A DNA stretch of 60,523 bases from a virus, in the IMG/VR virus record IMGVR_UViG_3300020171_000030, positions 1 through 60,523 of that record; one strand, 5' to 3'. This document shows, piece by piece, positions 48,247-57,557 of the stretch. Within the stretch, counting starts at the first letter, position 1, and each line of letters starts with the position of its first letter. The position numbers were made by a program, and so were the translations under genes. Below the pieces are notes generated by a model that worked only from the letters and a program-made list of their open reading frames with translations, was not told the DNA's origin and did no database searches.

Positions 48247-48552
48247 ATGCCAAACATAAAGCACGAATACTATGTTGCTGATGATGTAACTTTTAGAGGC
48301 TCATTTGAAATTGATGGCGTGGCGCAAACGCCAGATAGCGGATCTGCTAAAGTGCAGATATGGAAAGTCGGTTCTACTACGGCGGTATTGGCTGAGACTG
48401 CCGCGACAATATCAACGACACAAATAAGATATAAATATACGCCTTTAGTTATAGGCACATTTACATTATTCTTTTATGCTACATTTAATAACGGCGCGGA
48501 TAAAAGGACAGGAGTGATTGAATTTCTGGTTAAAAAGAAAGAGGCGCATTGA
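48247..48552 (+). CDS. Small beta-sandwich virion protein
   Basis: 101 aa, YYVADDVTFRGSFEIDGVAQ, ending in RTGVIEFLVKKKE. An Ig-like or BppU-like beta pattern. SD aaggaggtg. Its stop overlaps the terminase small subunit start (ATGA). Confidence 0.55.
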   Translation: MPNIKHEYYVADDVTFRGSFEIDGVAQTPDSGSAKVQIWKVGSTTAVLAETAATISTTQIRYKYTPLVIGTFTLFFYATFNNGADKRTGVIEFLVKKKEAH

Positions 48553-49136
48553 TGAATGAAAACTCGTTAGCAAATTTAAGAGTTCCAAAACCTAGAAAAG
48601 AAGGGTATGGATATCGGTATGCATTACCGCAGGAAAAGATTGATGAACTGTTCACCTATTTAGCTGAAGGTATTTCTTTAAAACAATCCGCGAAAAAAGC
48701 GAAAATGTGTTTTGAGACAGCAAGAAAGTATTTCCGTAGAGGAGATGAGAAACGAGGGATTAAACCGCTGCAATGGCGTTTAACTATATTCCAAGATAAA
48801 ATATCTGAAAAATATAATGTGCTTCTAGTTGAACGTCGGGCTGAAATGGTTGATATTCTCCGGACAAGTATAAACAATTTAAAACAGAAGTTAGAAGAAA
48901 AAGTATGTAAGTTTTGCGAAGGAACAGGGATACAGACTGGGAAAGATGAAATGAAAATTCCTTGTCCTGTTTGTGAAGGTGAAGGAAAAATCGGGGGGTC
49001 GTTAATGGATAAATCTACATTAAGAGATTTAGACCGGTTGATACGTCTTGAAGTATTTCTTCTTGGCGGAGTTACACAGCAAGAAAAAGAAAGAAAAATG
49101 TTAAGCGCAGAGGAGATTAGTGGAGAACAACGTTGA
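48549..49136 (+). CDS. terS: Terminase small subunit with DnaJ-type zinc motifs
   Basis: 195 aa. A helix-turn-helix (LAEGISLKQSAKKAKMCFET ARKYF region, residues 35-60) fits DNA recognition at packaging. Residues 115-145 carry CKFCEGTG and CPVCEGEG, the CxxCxGxG zinc motifs of DnaJ, which are unusual in small terminases. It lies directly before the large subunit and overlaps it by 17 bases. Assignment rests on the HTH and position. Confidence 0.65.
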   Translation: MMNENSLANLRVPKPRKEGYGYRYALPQEKIDELFTYLAEGISLKQSAKKAKMCFETARKYFRRGDEKRGIKPLQWRLTIFQDKISEKYNVLLVERRAEMVDILRTSINNLKQKLEEKVCKFCEGTGIQTGKDEMKIPCPVCEGEGKIGGSLMDKSTLRDLDRLIRLEVFLLGGVTQQEKERKMLSAEEISGEQR

Positions 49137-50694
49137 AAGAATAAATTGGCAAAAAGAAATAGAAAGCCGGTCTCAGCAAGACGCGAGAAAGTGGCAGATT
49201 AAAGAATACCGGCGCTGTGCTGAGGATAAAATATATTGGTTCAATAATTATGTTTGGACGATGGATACTCGTAGAACGCCATCAATTATACCGTTTGTAT
49301 TATGGCCTAAACAGATAGAGTTAGTTAAAGAATTAGATAAATACCAAGATTTGTTTATTGATAAACCTCACGATCTCGGCATTTCTTGGACAATTATGGG
49401 GTGGGAGTTACATCAGGATTTATATACAAAAGGTTTTACTGCATTGAATATTTCAAGAAAAGAGTCAGAAGTGCAAGATTCCGGTAATACTTTTCACGCA
49501 TTACACGGACGGTTATTATTTATGTATTCCAGACTTCCACCATTTTTAAAGCCGCGGATCCATAACCCGTTTTTAATATTCGCGGTGCCTTCAATGAATT
49601 CAGTGATTAAAGGAGAGTCATCTAACCCCAATGCCGGAAGAGATACGCAATATAAATTTATTTTTATTGATGAAGCGGCGTGTATAGAATGTCTTGATGA
49701 AATGTGGAAAGGAGTTCGCGCTGCTACAAATACTGTTTGTCTTAATTCAACTCCTCCAAAAGAAAGTGTGAATAATAAATTTGCTGAAATAAAAGATATG
49801 CCTAATTCCGGTTTTACTAAAATGAGGTTTCATTGGAAAGATAATCCGCAACATGATGAAAACTGGTTTAATAAAAAAACTGCTTCAATGACAGAAGAAG
49901 AAATAGCGCAGGAGGTTTTAGTAGGGTATGATAAGGCAAAAATTAATCGTTCCTATCCTGAGTATGATGATGGGATACATCTGTTAGGGCATAAGGTATA
50001 TCTTAACCCGAAATCAAAATTGTATGCCTTTCAGGACTTTGGGCTTGAAGGCGAAGGATGGATCTTTGCACAAAAAGATTTTGAAGATAGATTATTCTGT
50101 ATATATTACAAATTATTTTTTAATATGCTCACTCTAGAGTTATATCATGAGTTTATCAAATGTTTAGATGCTTTAGGTTATACAGGGCTAATAAGTGATA
50201 TTGTATTTATAGGAGATAAGTCTGGGAATAAAAGAAGCAGATTAACTAAAACAAGTGTGATAGAAGATTGGAAAAAAGTATCTAATGGACAAATTGATAT
50301 CCATACCCGCGAACTTTCTAATGATGAGAAGATGAAATGCGTTAAGGCGTGCCTTAAAAAATATATTAACGGCAGGCCGCAGTTTAATATTTCAGATGAG
50401 CCGACCTGCCTAGAATTGGCAAAGTGCTTAAAAAATGTTACTTTGAATAAAACTGGGCAAGACCATATTGACAATAAATATACTCACGCAGTTAATATGA
50501 TAGAATATGGCATAAATTATTTATTTCCTAAAACTAAAGCTGCGGGAATTGTGGTAGGGATAGATCCGGGGCAGGAAATAAGGGATGAAAACGGAAAAGT
50601 TATTAGAACTGTTGAACCTATTATGACTAGAGGTGCTTCTGTGGCTAGCGTTATAGGTGAAAGAAGAATTATTAGAGGAGGTTTATTAAGATGA
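49120..50694 (+). CDS. terL: Terminase large subunit
   Basis: 524 aa, GTG start inside the small-subunit gene. The ATPase has the variant P-loop IDKPHDLGISWTIMGW (80-95), Walker B KFIFIDEAAC, a coupling motif LNSTP, and an RNase H-like nuclease with FQDFGLEGEG, FIGDKSGNKRSR and KYTHAVNMIEYG. It pumps DNA into the prohead and cuts concatemers. The P-loop variant without GKS is known for many phage terminases. Confidence 0.9.
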   Translation: MENNVERINWQKEIESRSQQDARKWQIKEYRRCAEDKIYWFNNYVWTMDTRRTPSIIPFVLWPKQIELVKELDKYQDLFIDKPHDLGISWTIMGWELHQDLYTKGFTALNISRKESEVQDSGNTFHALHGRLLFMYSRLPPFLKPRIHNPFLIFAVPSMNSVIKGESSNPNAGRDTQYKFIFIDEAACIECLDEMWKGVRAATNTVCLNSTPPKESVNNKFAEIKDMPNSGFTKMRFHWKDNPQHDENWFNKKTASMTEEEIAQEVLVGYDKAKINRSYPEYDDGIHLLGHKVYLNPKSKLYAFQDFGLEGEGWIFAQKDFEDRLFCIYYKLFFNMLTLELYHEFIKCLDALGYTGLISDIVFIGDKSGNKRSRLTKTSVIEDWKKVSNGQIDIHTRELSNDEKMKCVKACLKKYINGRPQFNISDEPTCLELAKCLKNVTLNKTGQDHIDNKYTHAVNMIEYGINYLFPKTKAAGIVVGIDPGQEIRDENGKVIRTVEPIMTRGASVASVIGERRIIRGGLLR

Positions 50695-52121
50695 AAAAAA
50701 CTAAAGCAATACAAGAACCATCTGAGGTTGTCGTCAATTTTAACGAACGTGGAAAACGGCAGGCTGAAATTCAGCGCAGGTTAGCTGAGGCATATCCGAT
50801 GATAGGCGGATCAACTGAAGATTCGTTATGGCGTTCACTTACTACCAATCAGGATAGAGATCTTAATCTGCTTACGCAGAGAAGGATGCAGGATATCGCA
50901 TTTTACCTATACGATAGCAATCCTATGGCTAAAAGAATAATTGATATACTTAAAGATTTCATAGTAGGAGACGGGTTTAGATATTCTGCAGTTGATCCAG
51001 AAGTAAAAGAAGTCATTGATGAATTTTGGAATGACCCGGATAATAACTTAGATATGGAAATCGAAACTGATGTTGCTGAGTTGCATATTTTCGGCGAACT
51101 TTGTTTGCCAGTCTGGGTTAATTCGGCTAACGGCGCTGTAAAATTAGGATATATAGACCCTAAGACAATATTAAAAATCAAAAAAGATTCTAGTAATACT
51201 AAAATAAATAAAATTTTAATCTGGAGAAAACCCAGCGGCTCAGTTGAAAGAGAATTAAATATTATCAATGTTGATAGAAATACAAGATCTAAAACTTATG
51301 GAAAATTAGTAGGAGGTTGTTTCTATTTTACAATTAACAAAGTAAGTTCAGCGACGAGAGGAAGGTCAGAATTGCTCTGTTTGGCCGACTGGCTCGACGG
51401 ATATGACCAATTCCTATTCGCAAGGTTAGAAAGAGCATTTTTGTTAAACAATTTTATCTGGGATATCCAATGTGAAGGGATGAATAAAGGAGAACTAGAA
51501 GAGTTTGTTAAAACTTTAGCCACGCCTCGTCCCGGTTCGATAAGAGCGCATAATGAAAAGATTACTTGGAAGGCTGAAACGCCGAAATTAGAATCTGCTG
51601 ACGCTTCAGAAGAGGCAAGGTTATTTAAACAGCAGATATTAGGCGGTGCTGGATTTCCGGAATTGTGGTTTGGAGAAACTTCAAGCACAACGAGAGCAAC
51701 AGCTTTAGAGACCAGCCTTCCTGTATTAAAAAGGTTAAGATCTCGTCAAAGAGTAATAAAATATCAATTACAATTTATTATCAATTTTGTTATAGACCAA
51801 GCAATAATAGCTAAGAGGCTAAAAGAAGATGTTGATAGGCGATTTAAAATTATACCGTTTCCGATTGTTTCTCGCGATAATAAAGGTACTGCAGAAGCTA
51901 TGGGAGGATTAGTTCAAGGATTAGTTGTAGCTAAACAGAATAATTGGATAACTAATAAAAAAGCGAAGACAGTCCTTAATGCTGTATTAACGCAATTCGG
52001 AGTGGATATGGAAAGTAATACTGATGAGGAAGATGATAAGGAAGATGGTGAAAGCAGTAGTTCAACGTCATCAAACTCTTCCAGTAGTTCAGAAAGTTTA
52101 AATGGGATGGAGGTAATATAA
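50691..52121 (+). CDS. Portal protein with short polyserine tail
   Basis: 476 aa. Features of SPP1/HK97-type portals: LYDSNPMAKRIIDILKDFIV, DVAELHIFGELCLPVWVN, RGRSELLCLADWLDGYDQFL, GGAGFPELWFGETSSTTRAT. The end is GESSSSTSSNSSSSSES, a small version of the serine tracts seen elsewhere. It forms the DNA entry pore, with the tail inside or outside the head. ATGA-type overlap with terL. Confidence 0.85.
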   Translation: MKKTKAIQEPSEVVVNFNERGKRQAEIQRRLAEAYPMIGGSTEDSLWRSLTTNQDRDLNLLTQRRMQDIAFYLYDSNPMAKRIIDILKDFIVGDGFRYSAVDPEVKEVIDEFWNDPDNNLDMEIETDVAELHIFGELCLPVWVNSANGAVKLGYIDPKTILKIKKDSSNTKINKILIWRKPSGSVERELNIINVDRNTRSKTYGKLVGGCFYFTINKVSSATRGRSELLCLADWLDGYDQFLFARLERAFLLNNFIWDIQCEGMNKGELEEFVKTLATPRPGSIRAHNEKITWKAETPKLESADASEEARLFKQQILGGAGFPELWFGETSSTTRATALETSLPVLKRLRSRQRVIKYQLQFIINFVIDQAIIAKRLKEDVDRRFKIIPFPIVSRDNKGTAEAMGGLVQGLVVAKQNNWITNKKAKTVLNAVLTQFGVDMESNTDEEDDKEDGESSSSTSSNSSSSSESLNGMEVI

Positions 52122-54056
52122 ATGAAAAACTTTTTATTAGCATTATTAGAAGATTTCTCTTTAGATAAGATAGATATCCTATCTGATAATGACAAAATTA
52201 TGGAAGGAGTGAAACCTGCGTTTGGCTCTCCAGGCGGCAAGTTCTTTGTAGCTGGTAAACTGATAGCCATGTTTCCTGAACACAAAAGATATGTCGAGCC
52301 GTTCATAGGTGGCGGCAGCATATTATTCAGGAAGAATAAACAGGCCGAAGAGTTCATCAACGATAAGGATCAGGAAATATTTACTTGCTTCAAATTCATG
52401 CAGAATATTACTGAACAGCAGGTAGAAGCACTGAATAAAATGGACTGGAAGACATCGAAGATAACTTTCGGCAAATTATTGGCTGAATACAAAGAAAGTC
52501 CAGCGAATAAGGATCCTGTTTACCAGTTCTACCGCTACACTTACATTAAAGCGGCCTCGGATGCCGGAGAGATGCGTTCCTATGATGATAGGGCTGAAGG
52601 CGAAATAATGAAACTTACAACCCGTTTAGCCAAAATTAAAGAACGCCTTGCTGGCGTAACCATAGAGAATATTGATTATAAAGATTTTGTGAATAAATAT
52701 TCCAATGCTGAGTCTTTTACTTTCCTTGACCCGCCATATCCTTCAGCAAAGATGAACTGGAAGTGGTGTCCGACTCAGGAAGAGTTTGAGGCTTTTACCA
52801 AGACTGTCCCGGGCAAATGGATGGTTACTTATGAGGTCTGTGATGGTTGGAAAGAGTCAAAGTATTATAGAAAAATACTTTCTCAATACAACTTGGCTTG
52901 CCCTACTGCAGGCCACATGACCAGAAAATCGGAATTGGTAATTACGAATTATCCTATGGAACAGAATACTTCTTATCTATCAACTTCTTGTTTGGATCAA
53001 GAAGAGATATCAGAGGCTTTAGATTTTTATGAGATTATAGGACAGGCAATAGGTGAAGCTAGCATGTGTTGGAGTGAAACACCGAAAGGAGTTTTTGACA
53101 GCACTAGAGCAAACAAAATTTTGAATAGTTTATTGAAACTATACGCAGCGAAGCGTAGAGGTGAAGAAGTAAAACAATCCTTTGAAGAATTAAAACAATC
53201 ATTCAGAGAATGTATAAAGAAGATGATTGAGTCTGGTATCACCAATTTTAATCCTGAAAAGTTGTCTCCATTTGCTTTAGAGTTATTTGACAAATATACA
53301 GAATACAAATATATAACTACTCAAACTGACGGAAATAAACAAGCGTTTAATTCATTTAAGGAATTAAAAGAAAGCAATATAGATTATACTGAATATCATT
53401 TAGATATTAAAATGAAAGAGACAGAAAAGAAGATAGGTAACTTTGCCTTATACCATCAATGGTGGAAAGGAAAACATTTAGAAAGCAAGAGTTTAGATAG
53501 TTTTATAATCGCAACTGATTTGAATATTGATTTATTTTTGGATAAGAATCCGTTAAACGAAGATTTTAAAGAGTCAATATTTTACATCAAACCGTCAAAA
53601 TATGAAGTTATGAAGGTCAATGAATCCACTACTTTTGTGGCTCCGCGAAGCAATCTCAATATTACCGAGATGCCGGCTTGGATGAAAATAATTGATATGG
53701 GAAAGATATCAATTTTAGAAAGTACTGAATTAGAAAAAACAATAGAGTTTTCAGGTAGTAAATTAAAAGGAATATTTGTGGCTAAAAGAGCTACAGAAAA
53801 TTCGGATTTCTGGACTATTCAAGAAGAATCTCGACACAGTAGAGATAAATGTATGGAGTGTTCAGAACCACCAAAGTATGAAGTGAAATGGGCTGAAGGT
53901 ATGGGGCATGCATGGTTCTGCGAAGAACATTTTAAAAGCTGGAGTAAAGAAAATAAAGATGATATTGATTATGTAAAAGAAGTTAAAGATGGGATAGCTT
54001 CTGATAAATTTGCAGATAATACTAACCCTAATATAAGAGATATTATATTAAAATAA
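52122..54056 (+). CDS. D12-class adenine methylase fused to a second domain
   Basis: 644 aa. Residues 30-280 are a Dam-like D12 methylase: GSPGGKFFVAGKLIAMF, YVEPFIGGGSILF (57-69), FTFLDPPYPS (Asp203-Tyr206). The rest (300-644) is unassigned, with a C-terminal Cys/His site (KCMECSEPP, WFCEEHF). The gene sits between portal and capsid genes, where a head morphogenesis protein is usual, so the second half may be structural. It starts the base after the portal stop. Confidence 0.75.
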   Translation: MKNFLLALLEDFSLDKIDILSDNDKIMEGVKPAFGSPGGKFFVAGKLIAMFPEHKRYVEPFIGGGSILFRKNKQAEEFINDKDQEIFTCFKFMQNITEQQVEALNKMDWKTSKITFGKLLAEYKESPANKDPVYQFYRYTYIKAASDAGEMRSYDDRAEGEIMKLTTRLAKIKERLAGVTIENIDYKDFVNKYSNAESFTFLDPPYPSAKMNWKWCPTQEEFEAFTKTVPGKWMVTYEVCDGWKESKYYRKILSQYNLACPTAGHMTRKSELVITNYPMEQNTSYLSTSCLDQEEISEALDFYEIIGQAIGEASMCWSETPKGVFDSTRANKILNSLLKLYAAKRRGEEVKQSFEELKQSFRECIKKMIESGITNFNPEKLSPFALELFDKYTEYKYITTQTDGNKQAFNSFKELKESNIDYTEYHLDIKMKETEKKIGNFALYHQWWKGKHLESKSLDSFIIATDLNIDLFLDKNPLNEDFKESIFYIKPSKYEVMKVNESTTFVAPRSNLNITEMPAWMKIIDMGKISILESTELEKTIEFSGSKLKGIFVAKRATENSDFWTIQEESRHSRDKCMECSEPPKYEVKWAEGMGHAWFCEEHFKSWSKENKDDIDYVKEVKDGIASDKFADNTNPNIRDIILK

Positions 54057-54065
54057 AGTTTTTAC

Positions 54066-54094
54066 TTGACAATTTGATAAAAGTATGGTAAGCA
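54066..54094 (+). promoter_or_regulatory. Possible promoter, TTGACA-17-TAAGCA, with a DnaA-like box downstream
   Basis: TTGACA at 54066-54071 and a weak -10 TAAGCA at 54089-54094; TTATCCACA follows at 54121-54129. This 134-base gap could boost capsid gene expression. The lone box may be chance. Confidence 0.4.
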
Positions 54095-54138
54095 TTTAAT
54101 AGATAAAGTTATTAACAGAGTTATCCACAGGAGCGATA

Positions 54139-54204
54139 ATGATCGATTTTGAATTAGGCTATATAGTAGGCTTATTTAAGGAGATTAATCATGCCATACC
54201 CTAA
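54139..54204 (+). CDS. 21-residue peptide upstream of the prohead gene
   Basis: Starts MIDFELGYIVGLFKEINHAI and ends with Pro, after SD aggag. Its end overlaps the next gene by 14 bases, so it may serve translational coupling. Confidence 0.35.
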   Translation: MIDFELGYIVGLFKEINHAIP

Positions 54205-54508
54205 TACCCATAGTGCTAGGGTAACAGAGCCATTACCTCAAAATTCTGCTATTTACGCGACTAAGAGTATAGCTCCAGGTATCAGCATTATTTTACAAAA
54301 ACCTAAAAGCGATCCTAACGCCTCTATGAAAGTACAGTCCTACCGTTTTGGCAAACATCAGTTCACTCCTGAAGAAGCAAAAGCGTGGTTGAAAAAACAC
54401 AATATTTCTTATATTTCATTTGAACCGGCAAGAACCGGGAATGAGGAAAATAGGAAAGAAATTATTGAAAGGATAACTAAAGAACTCTCAGGTGCCATAA
54501 TTGCTTAA
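54191..54508 (+). CDS. Prohead-associated protein
   Basis: 105 aa. MPYPNTHSARVTEPLPQNSA, then YRFGKHQFTPEEAKAWLKKH and ISYISFEPA: the pattern of the short domain that often precedes or opens phage prohead proteases. SD aaggag. Overlaps the capsid polyprotein gene by eight bases. Confidence 0.7.
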   Translation: MPYPNTHSARVTEPLPQNSAIYATKSIAPGISIILQKPKSDPNASMKVQSYRFGKHQFTPEEAKAWLKKHNISYISFEPARTGNEENRKEIIERITKELSGAIIA

Positions 54509-57101
54509 ACTTAATCAGACCAATATAGTCTGTTTTTTAGAAAGCACGCCTTCCGGTGATATCTGGAAAGTGATGATTATTGAAGAAGGACTTTCTAAAA
54601 ACGGAAAGTATTACACCAAAGAAGCCCTCCAAAAAGCAGTCCCTCTTTTCGAAAAATCTAAAGTATGTTTCTACGAATGGAAAGATAAACATTTTGACCA
54701 TATTCCTTTATCAATAGAAAAAATTCGACCAGAAGGGTTTCCTCTCCAAACAGCAGGGTATCTTGATAATGTTAAATACGAAACTGTAAAAATTGAGGGG
54801 AGAGAAGTCTCTGGTTTAACTGGGTCTCTGCATTTACTCGAAGAAAATAGTAAAGTTCAAGAGTTAAAGCAGATGCTCGTGAATGCCTGGCAGAAAGGAT
54901 TAAAAAACTTTCTTGGGTTATCAATAAACGCGGAAGGGCCATCAAGCGTGCGTATGCTTAACGGTCAACCGGTAACGGTGGTGAATGGGATTACTAAAGT
55001 ATTCAGCACAGATTTTGTAACTCAACCCGCGGCTGGCGGTGAGTTACTAAAAATAATCGAAAGCATTAACCAAAGAGGAGGATTAGAACAAATGTGGAAA
55101 AAGATTCTTGAAGCCTTAAAAGCTTGGAATCCGAAGTTGTTAGAAAGCGTTGATATCGAGAATATCACAGAAGAAGAGGTAATCAGTATTTTTGAGTCGT
55201 TGGTTACAGAAGCAAAAACAAAAAAATCTTCTAAATGCGCTGAGTTAGAAGGTATTGTAAAGCATTTAAAGGATAAGAAATATGATGAAGCAGAAAAACT
55301 GCTAAATGAAGTCATTAAAATGAAAGAAATGACTGATGAGGAGTTATGTAAAGCTGATGATACGACATTGTCTCCTGAACAGAAAAAGAAAAAAGCAGAA
55401 TTGCTTAAGGCACAATCAGATGCTGCTGCTGCAGGTCAGACAGAAGCGAAGAAGAAACAAGATGAAATGGATAGGAAAAATAAAGATTTAGAGGCCAGAT
55501 TAGCTGATATAGATAATCAGTTAAAGGTCAGGGAATGTAAAGAAATGCTTGAATTGGCTCTTGGTGAAAGCAATCTCCCTGAACCGATAAAGAGTAAAAT
55601 CCGTAATACCTTTAAAAGTAAGGTATATAAAGAGGCTGAATTAAAAGAAGCAGTTAAGATTGAACGCGAGACGTTAGCGAAGTTAATCGAAAGCAGAGCC
55701 GTAATCGATTTTGGTGGAGATGTTGAAGGGTCTTTCGTTGAAAGAGAACCGATTACAAGGCTGCAGGCGTCTTTGGATTTAATGTTTGATTATAAGCCAA
55801 CTGATGATGAAAAAGAGAAATATAAAGGTATTGATAGATTTAGTTCATTAAGAGAAGCCTATGTGGTTTATACAGATGATCCACAGATTTCAGGTATGTT
55901 AGGCCCTAAAGCCTTAGCAAGATTACAAGAAGCTACTGAGGCAAGTTTTGCTTATGCATTAGGTTATTCTATGCAAAGACGTATGCTTCCTGAATATCGG
56001 GCAATACCAGAACTTTGGAAAAAAATAGCGGTATCTACACCGATAAAAGATTTTAAATTGCAAGAAAGAATTCAGTGGGGAGGTTTTGGCGTTCTTCCTA
56101 CGGTTCAGGCCGCAAGAACAGTTGCTGGCACTCCTATTGACTCTGAAACTCCGGCTTATCCTGAACTTGGATTCCCGGCTGACCAAGAAGCAACCTATGC
56201 AGTGATGACAAAAGGTGGTATCGTTACCTTAACCAGAAGAATGATTATTGACGACGATTTGAAAGTTCTTACAGGTATTCCAAAGAGAGTCGGCAAGGCT
56301 GCTGGTTATACATTGAATCAGTTTGTATTTGATTTAATGATAGGTTATGGCGCTTCTGGTATCAATACAGCAACCATTTATGACAGCGCGGTACTTTATA
56401 TTGCAGCACATAAGAATTTAAGGACAGGAGTTTTAGGTTATGATAACCTGCAAGATTTATTGAATGATATGTGGTATCAGTGCGAGCTTGGATATAAGAC
56501 TGATGTTGCAACACAGTTAGAAGCAGCAGGAACTTCGTTAGTTGTAACAGCTACTCATGCCGCATTTTTTAAAGCCGGAGATTATGCTTGGCTAGACGGC
56601 GAAATCGTAAGAGTAGATGCCTCGGATGGCAGCGCTACATTGATTATTGCAAGAGGTATGTTTGGAACGACTGATGCTCAGCATATAGTAGGTGTTGATG
56701 TGCGTAAAGTAACACAGTTCTTAGCCTTAGAGAAACCTATTCTCTGGGTGCCTAGAGCATTAAACGGAACAGCGTTAGCGCTGCAAAAATCTGAAAAGCA
56801 TCCTGAAACTGCGGAAGGCGGAATTAACACATTGAGAGACCAGTTTGATGTTCAGCAAAGCCCGTTCCTTCGCGGTGATGAGAATAACTATTATCTATCA
56901 GCAAAACCTTCTGATGTTGAAGGTATCGAAATAGGATTTTTGAACGGAAAAGAAGAACCTGAGATTTTAGTGCAAGACCAGCCTACAGTCGGCAATGTGT
57001 TTGTGTATGATACGATTCGCTACAAAGTACGTCATGAGTACGGCGGAGCGGTTGTTGACTTTAGAGCGTTTGCTGGTTCAATAGTATCAGGAGTAGCATA
57101 A
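54501..57101 (+). CDS. Fused prohead protease, scaffold and major capsid protein
   Basis: 866 aa, TTG start. Residues 1-185: prohead protease (FYEWKDKHFDH with His64/67, FLGLSINAEG with Ser141, STDFVTQPAAGGELL). Residues 260-400: charged coiled coil, the scaffold part. Residues about 430-866: HK97-fold capsid protein (YAVMTKGGIVTLTRRMIIDD, YTLNQFVFDLMIGYGASG, PRALNGTALALQKSEKHPET, YDTIRYKVRHEYGGAVVDFR). The three are usually two or three genes. Self-cleavage must free the capsid domain. GroES may assist folding. Confidence 0.85.
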   Translation: MLKLNQTNIVCFLESTPSGDIWKVMIIEEGLSKNGKYYTKEALQKAVPLFEKSKVCFYEWKDKHFDHIPLSIEKIRPEGFPLQTAGYLDNVKYETVKIEGREVSGLTGSLHLLEENSKVQELKQMLVNAWQKGLKNFLGLSINAEGPSSVRMLNGQPVTVVNGITKVFSTDFVTQPAAGGELLKIIESINQRGGLEQMWKKILEALKAWNPKLLESVDIENITEEEVISIFESLVTEAKTKKSSKCAELEGIVKHLKDKKYDEAEKLLNEVIKMKEMTDEELCKADDTTLSPEQKKKKAELLKAQSDAAAAGQTEAKKKQDEMDRKNKDLEARLADIDNQLKVRECKEMLELALGESNLPEPIKSKIRNTFKSKVYKEAELKEAVKIERETLAKLIESRAVIDFGGDVEGSFVEREPITRLQASLDLMFDYKPTDDEKEKYKGIDRFSSLREAYVVYTDDPQISGMLGPKALARLQEATEASFAYALGYSMQRRMLPEYRAIPELWKKIAVSTPIKDFKLQERIQWGGFGVLPTVQAARTVAGTPIDSETPAYPELGFPADQEATYAVMTKGGIVTLTRRMIIDDDLKVLTGIPKRVGKAAGYTLNQFVFDLMIGYGASGINTATIYDSAVLYIAAHKNLRTGVLGYDNLQDLLNDMWYQCELGYKTDVATQLEAAGTSLVVTATHAAFFKAGDYAWLDGEIVRVDASDGSATLIIARGMFGTTDAQHIVGVDVRKVTQFLALEKPILWVPRALNGTALALQKSEKHPETAEGGINTLRDQFDVQQSPFLRGDENNYYLSAKPSDVEGIEIGFLNGKEEPEILVQDQPTVGNVFVYDTIRYKVRHEYGGAVVDFRAFAGSIVSGVA

Positions 57102-57124
57102 TTTAACCGATTTAATGGCGATGA

Positions 57125-57160
57125 CCGGGTAGGAAACTACCCGGCACAGCTGTTAAGCTG
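57125..57160 (+). ncRNA. Pair of strong hairpins between capsid and decoration genes
   Basis: CCGGGTAG-GAAA-CTACCCGG (57125-57144) is a perfect 8-bp stem with a GNRA tetraloop, followed directly by CAGCT-GTTA-AGCTG (57147-57160) and a weaker CTTAA/TTAAG pair before the SD of the next gene. No U-tract follows, so it is not a classical terminator. RNA processing or stabilisation of the capsid message is inferred. Confidence 0.6.
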
Positions 57161-57189
57161 AAAAATGCTTAATGTTAAGGAGGTATTAA

Positions 57190-57537
57190 ATGCCTAAATT
57201 TTCAAGATATGATTACAGTGTTGCCAGTCAAAGAGGGACTGCAATAACAAAAACGTCTGCTTATACCATTACAGAAGCAGATATTTTAAGGATTGGTCAA
57301 TTTTTTATTTGTAGTGGAGTTACTACTTTAACTTTACCTGTAGCTAGCGGTAATTTAAAAGGCGTTAGTGTGTATATCCATGGGAATAACGCCTCGTCAA
57401 AAGTAGCTGTAGTTGCTGGATTCGGTGGTGGTGGTACAAATTACGACACAGTAACCATAGGAGCTTATAATACCGTAGAGTTTTGGTGCAACGGAACTTA
57501 TTGGTATGCCTTATCTCAATCTGTAGGCGCAACCTAA
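57190..57537 (+). CDS. Capsid decoration-type protein, copy 1
   Basis: 115 aa, SD aaggaggt. YDYSVASQRGTAITKTSAYT, ILRIGQFFICSGVTTLTLPV, VSVYIHGNN, AGFGGGGTNYDTVTIGAYNT. The neighbouring protein has a homologous N-terminus, so this is a tandem duplication. Position after the capsid gene suggests an outer decoration or a head fibre base. Confidence 0.6.
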   Translation: MPKFSRYDYSVASQRGTAITKTSAYTITEADILRIGQFFICSGVTTLTLPVASGNLKGVSVYIHGNNASSKVAVVAGFGGGGTNYDTVTIGAYNTVEFWCNGTYWYALSQSVGAT

Positions 57538-57557
57538 CCAGATAAAGGAGGATACCT

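Noticed and set aside
54121-54129. Second origin at the single TTATCCACA near 54.1 kb
   Set aside because: One isolated box without an AT-rich unwinding stretch is expected by chance.
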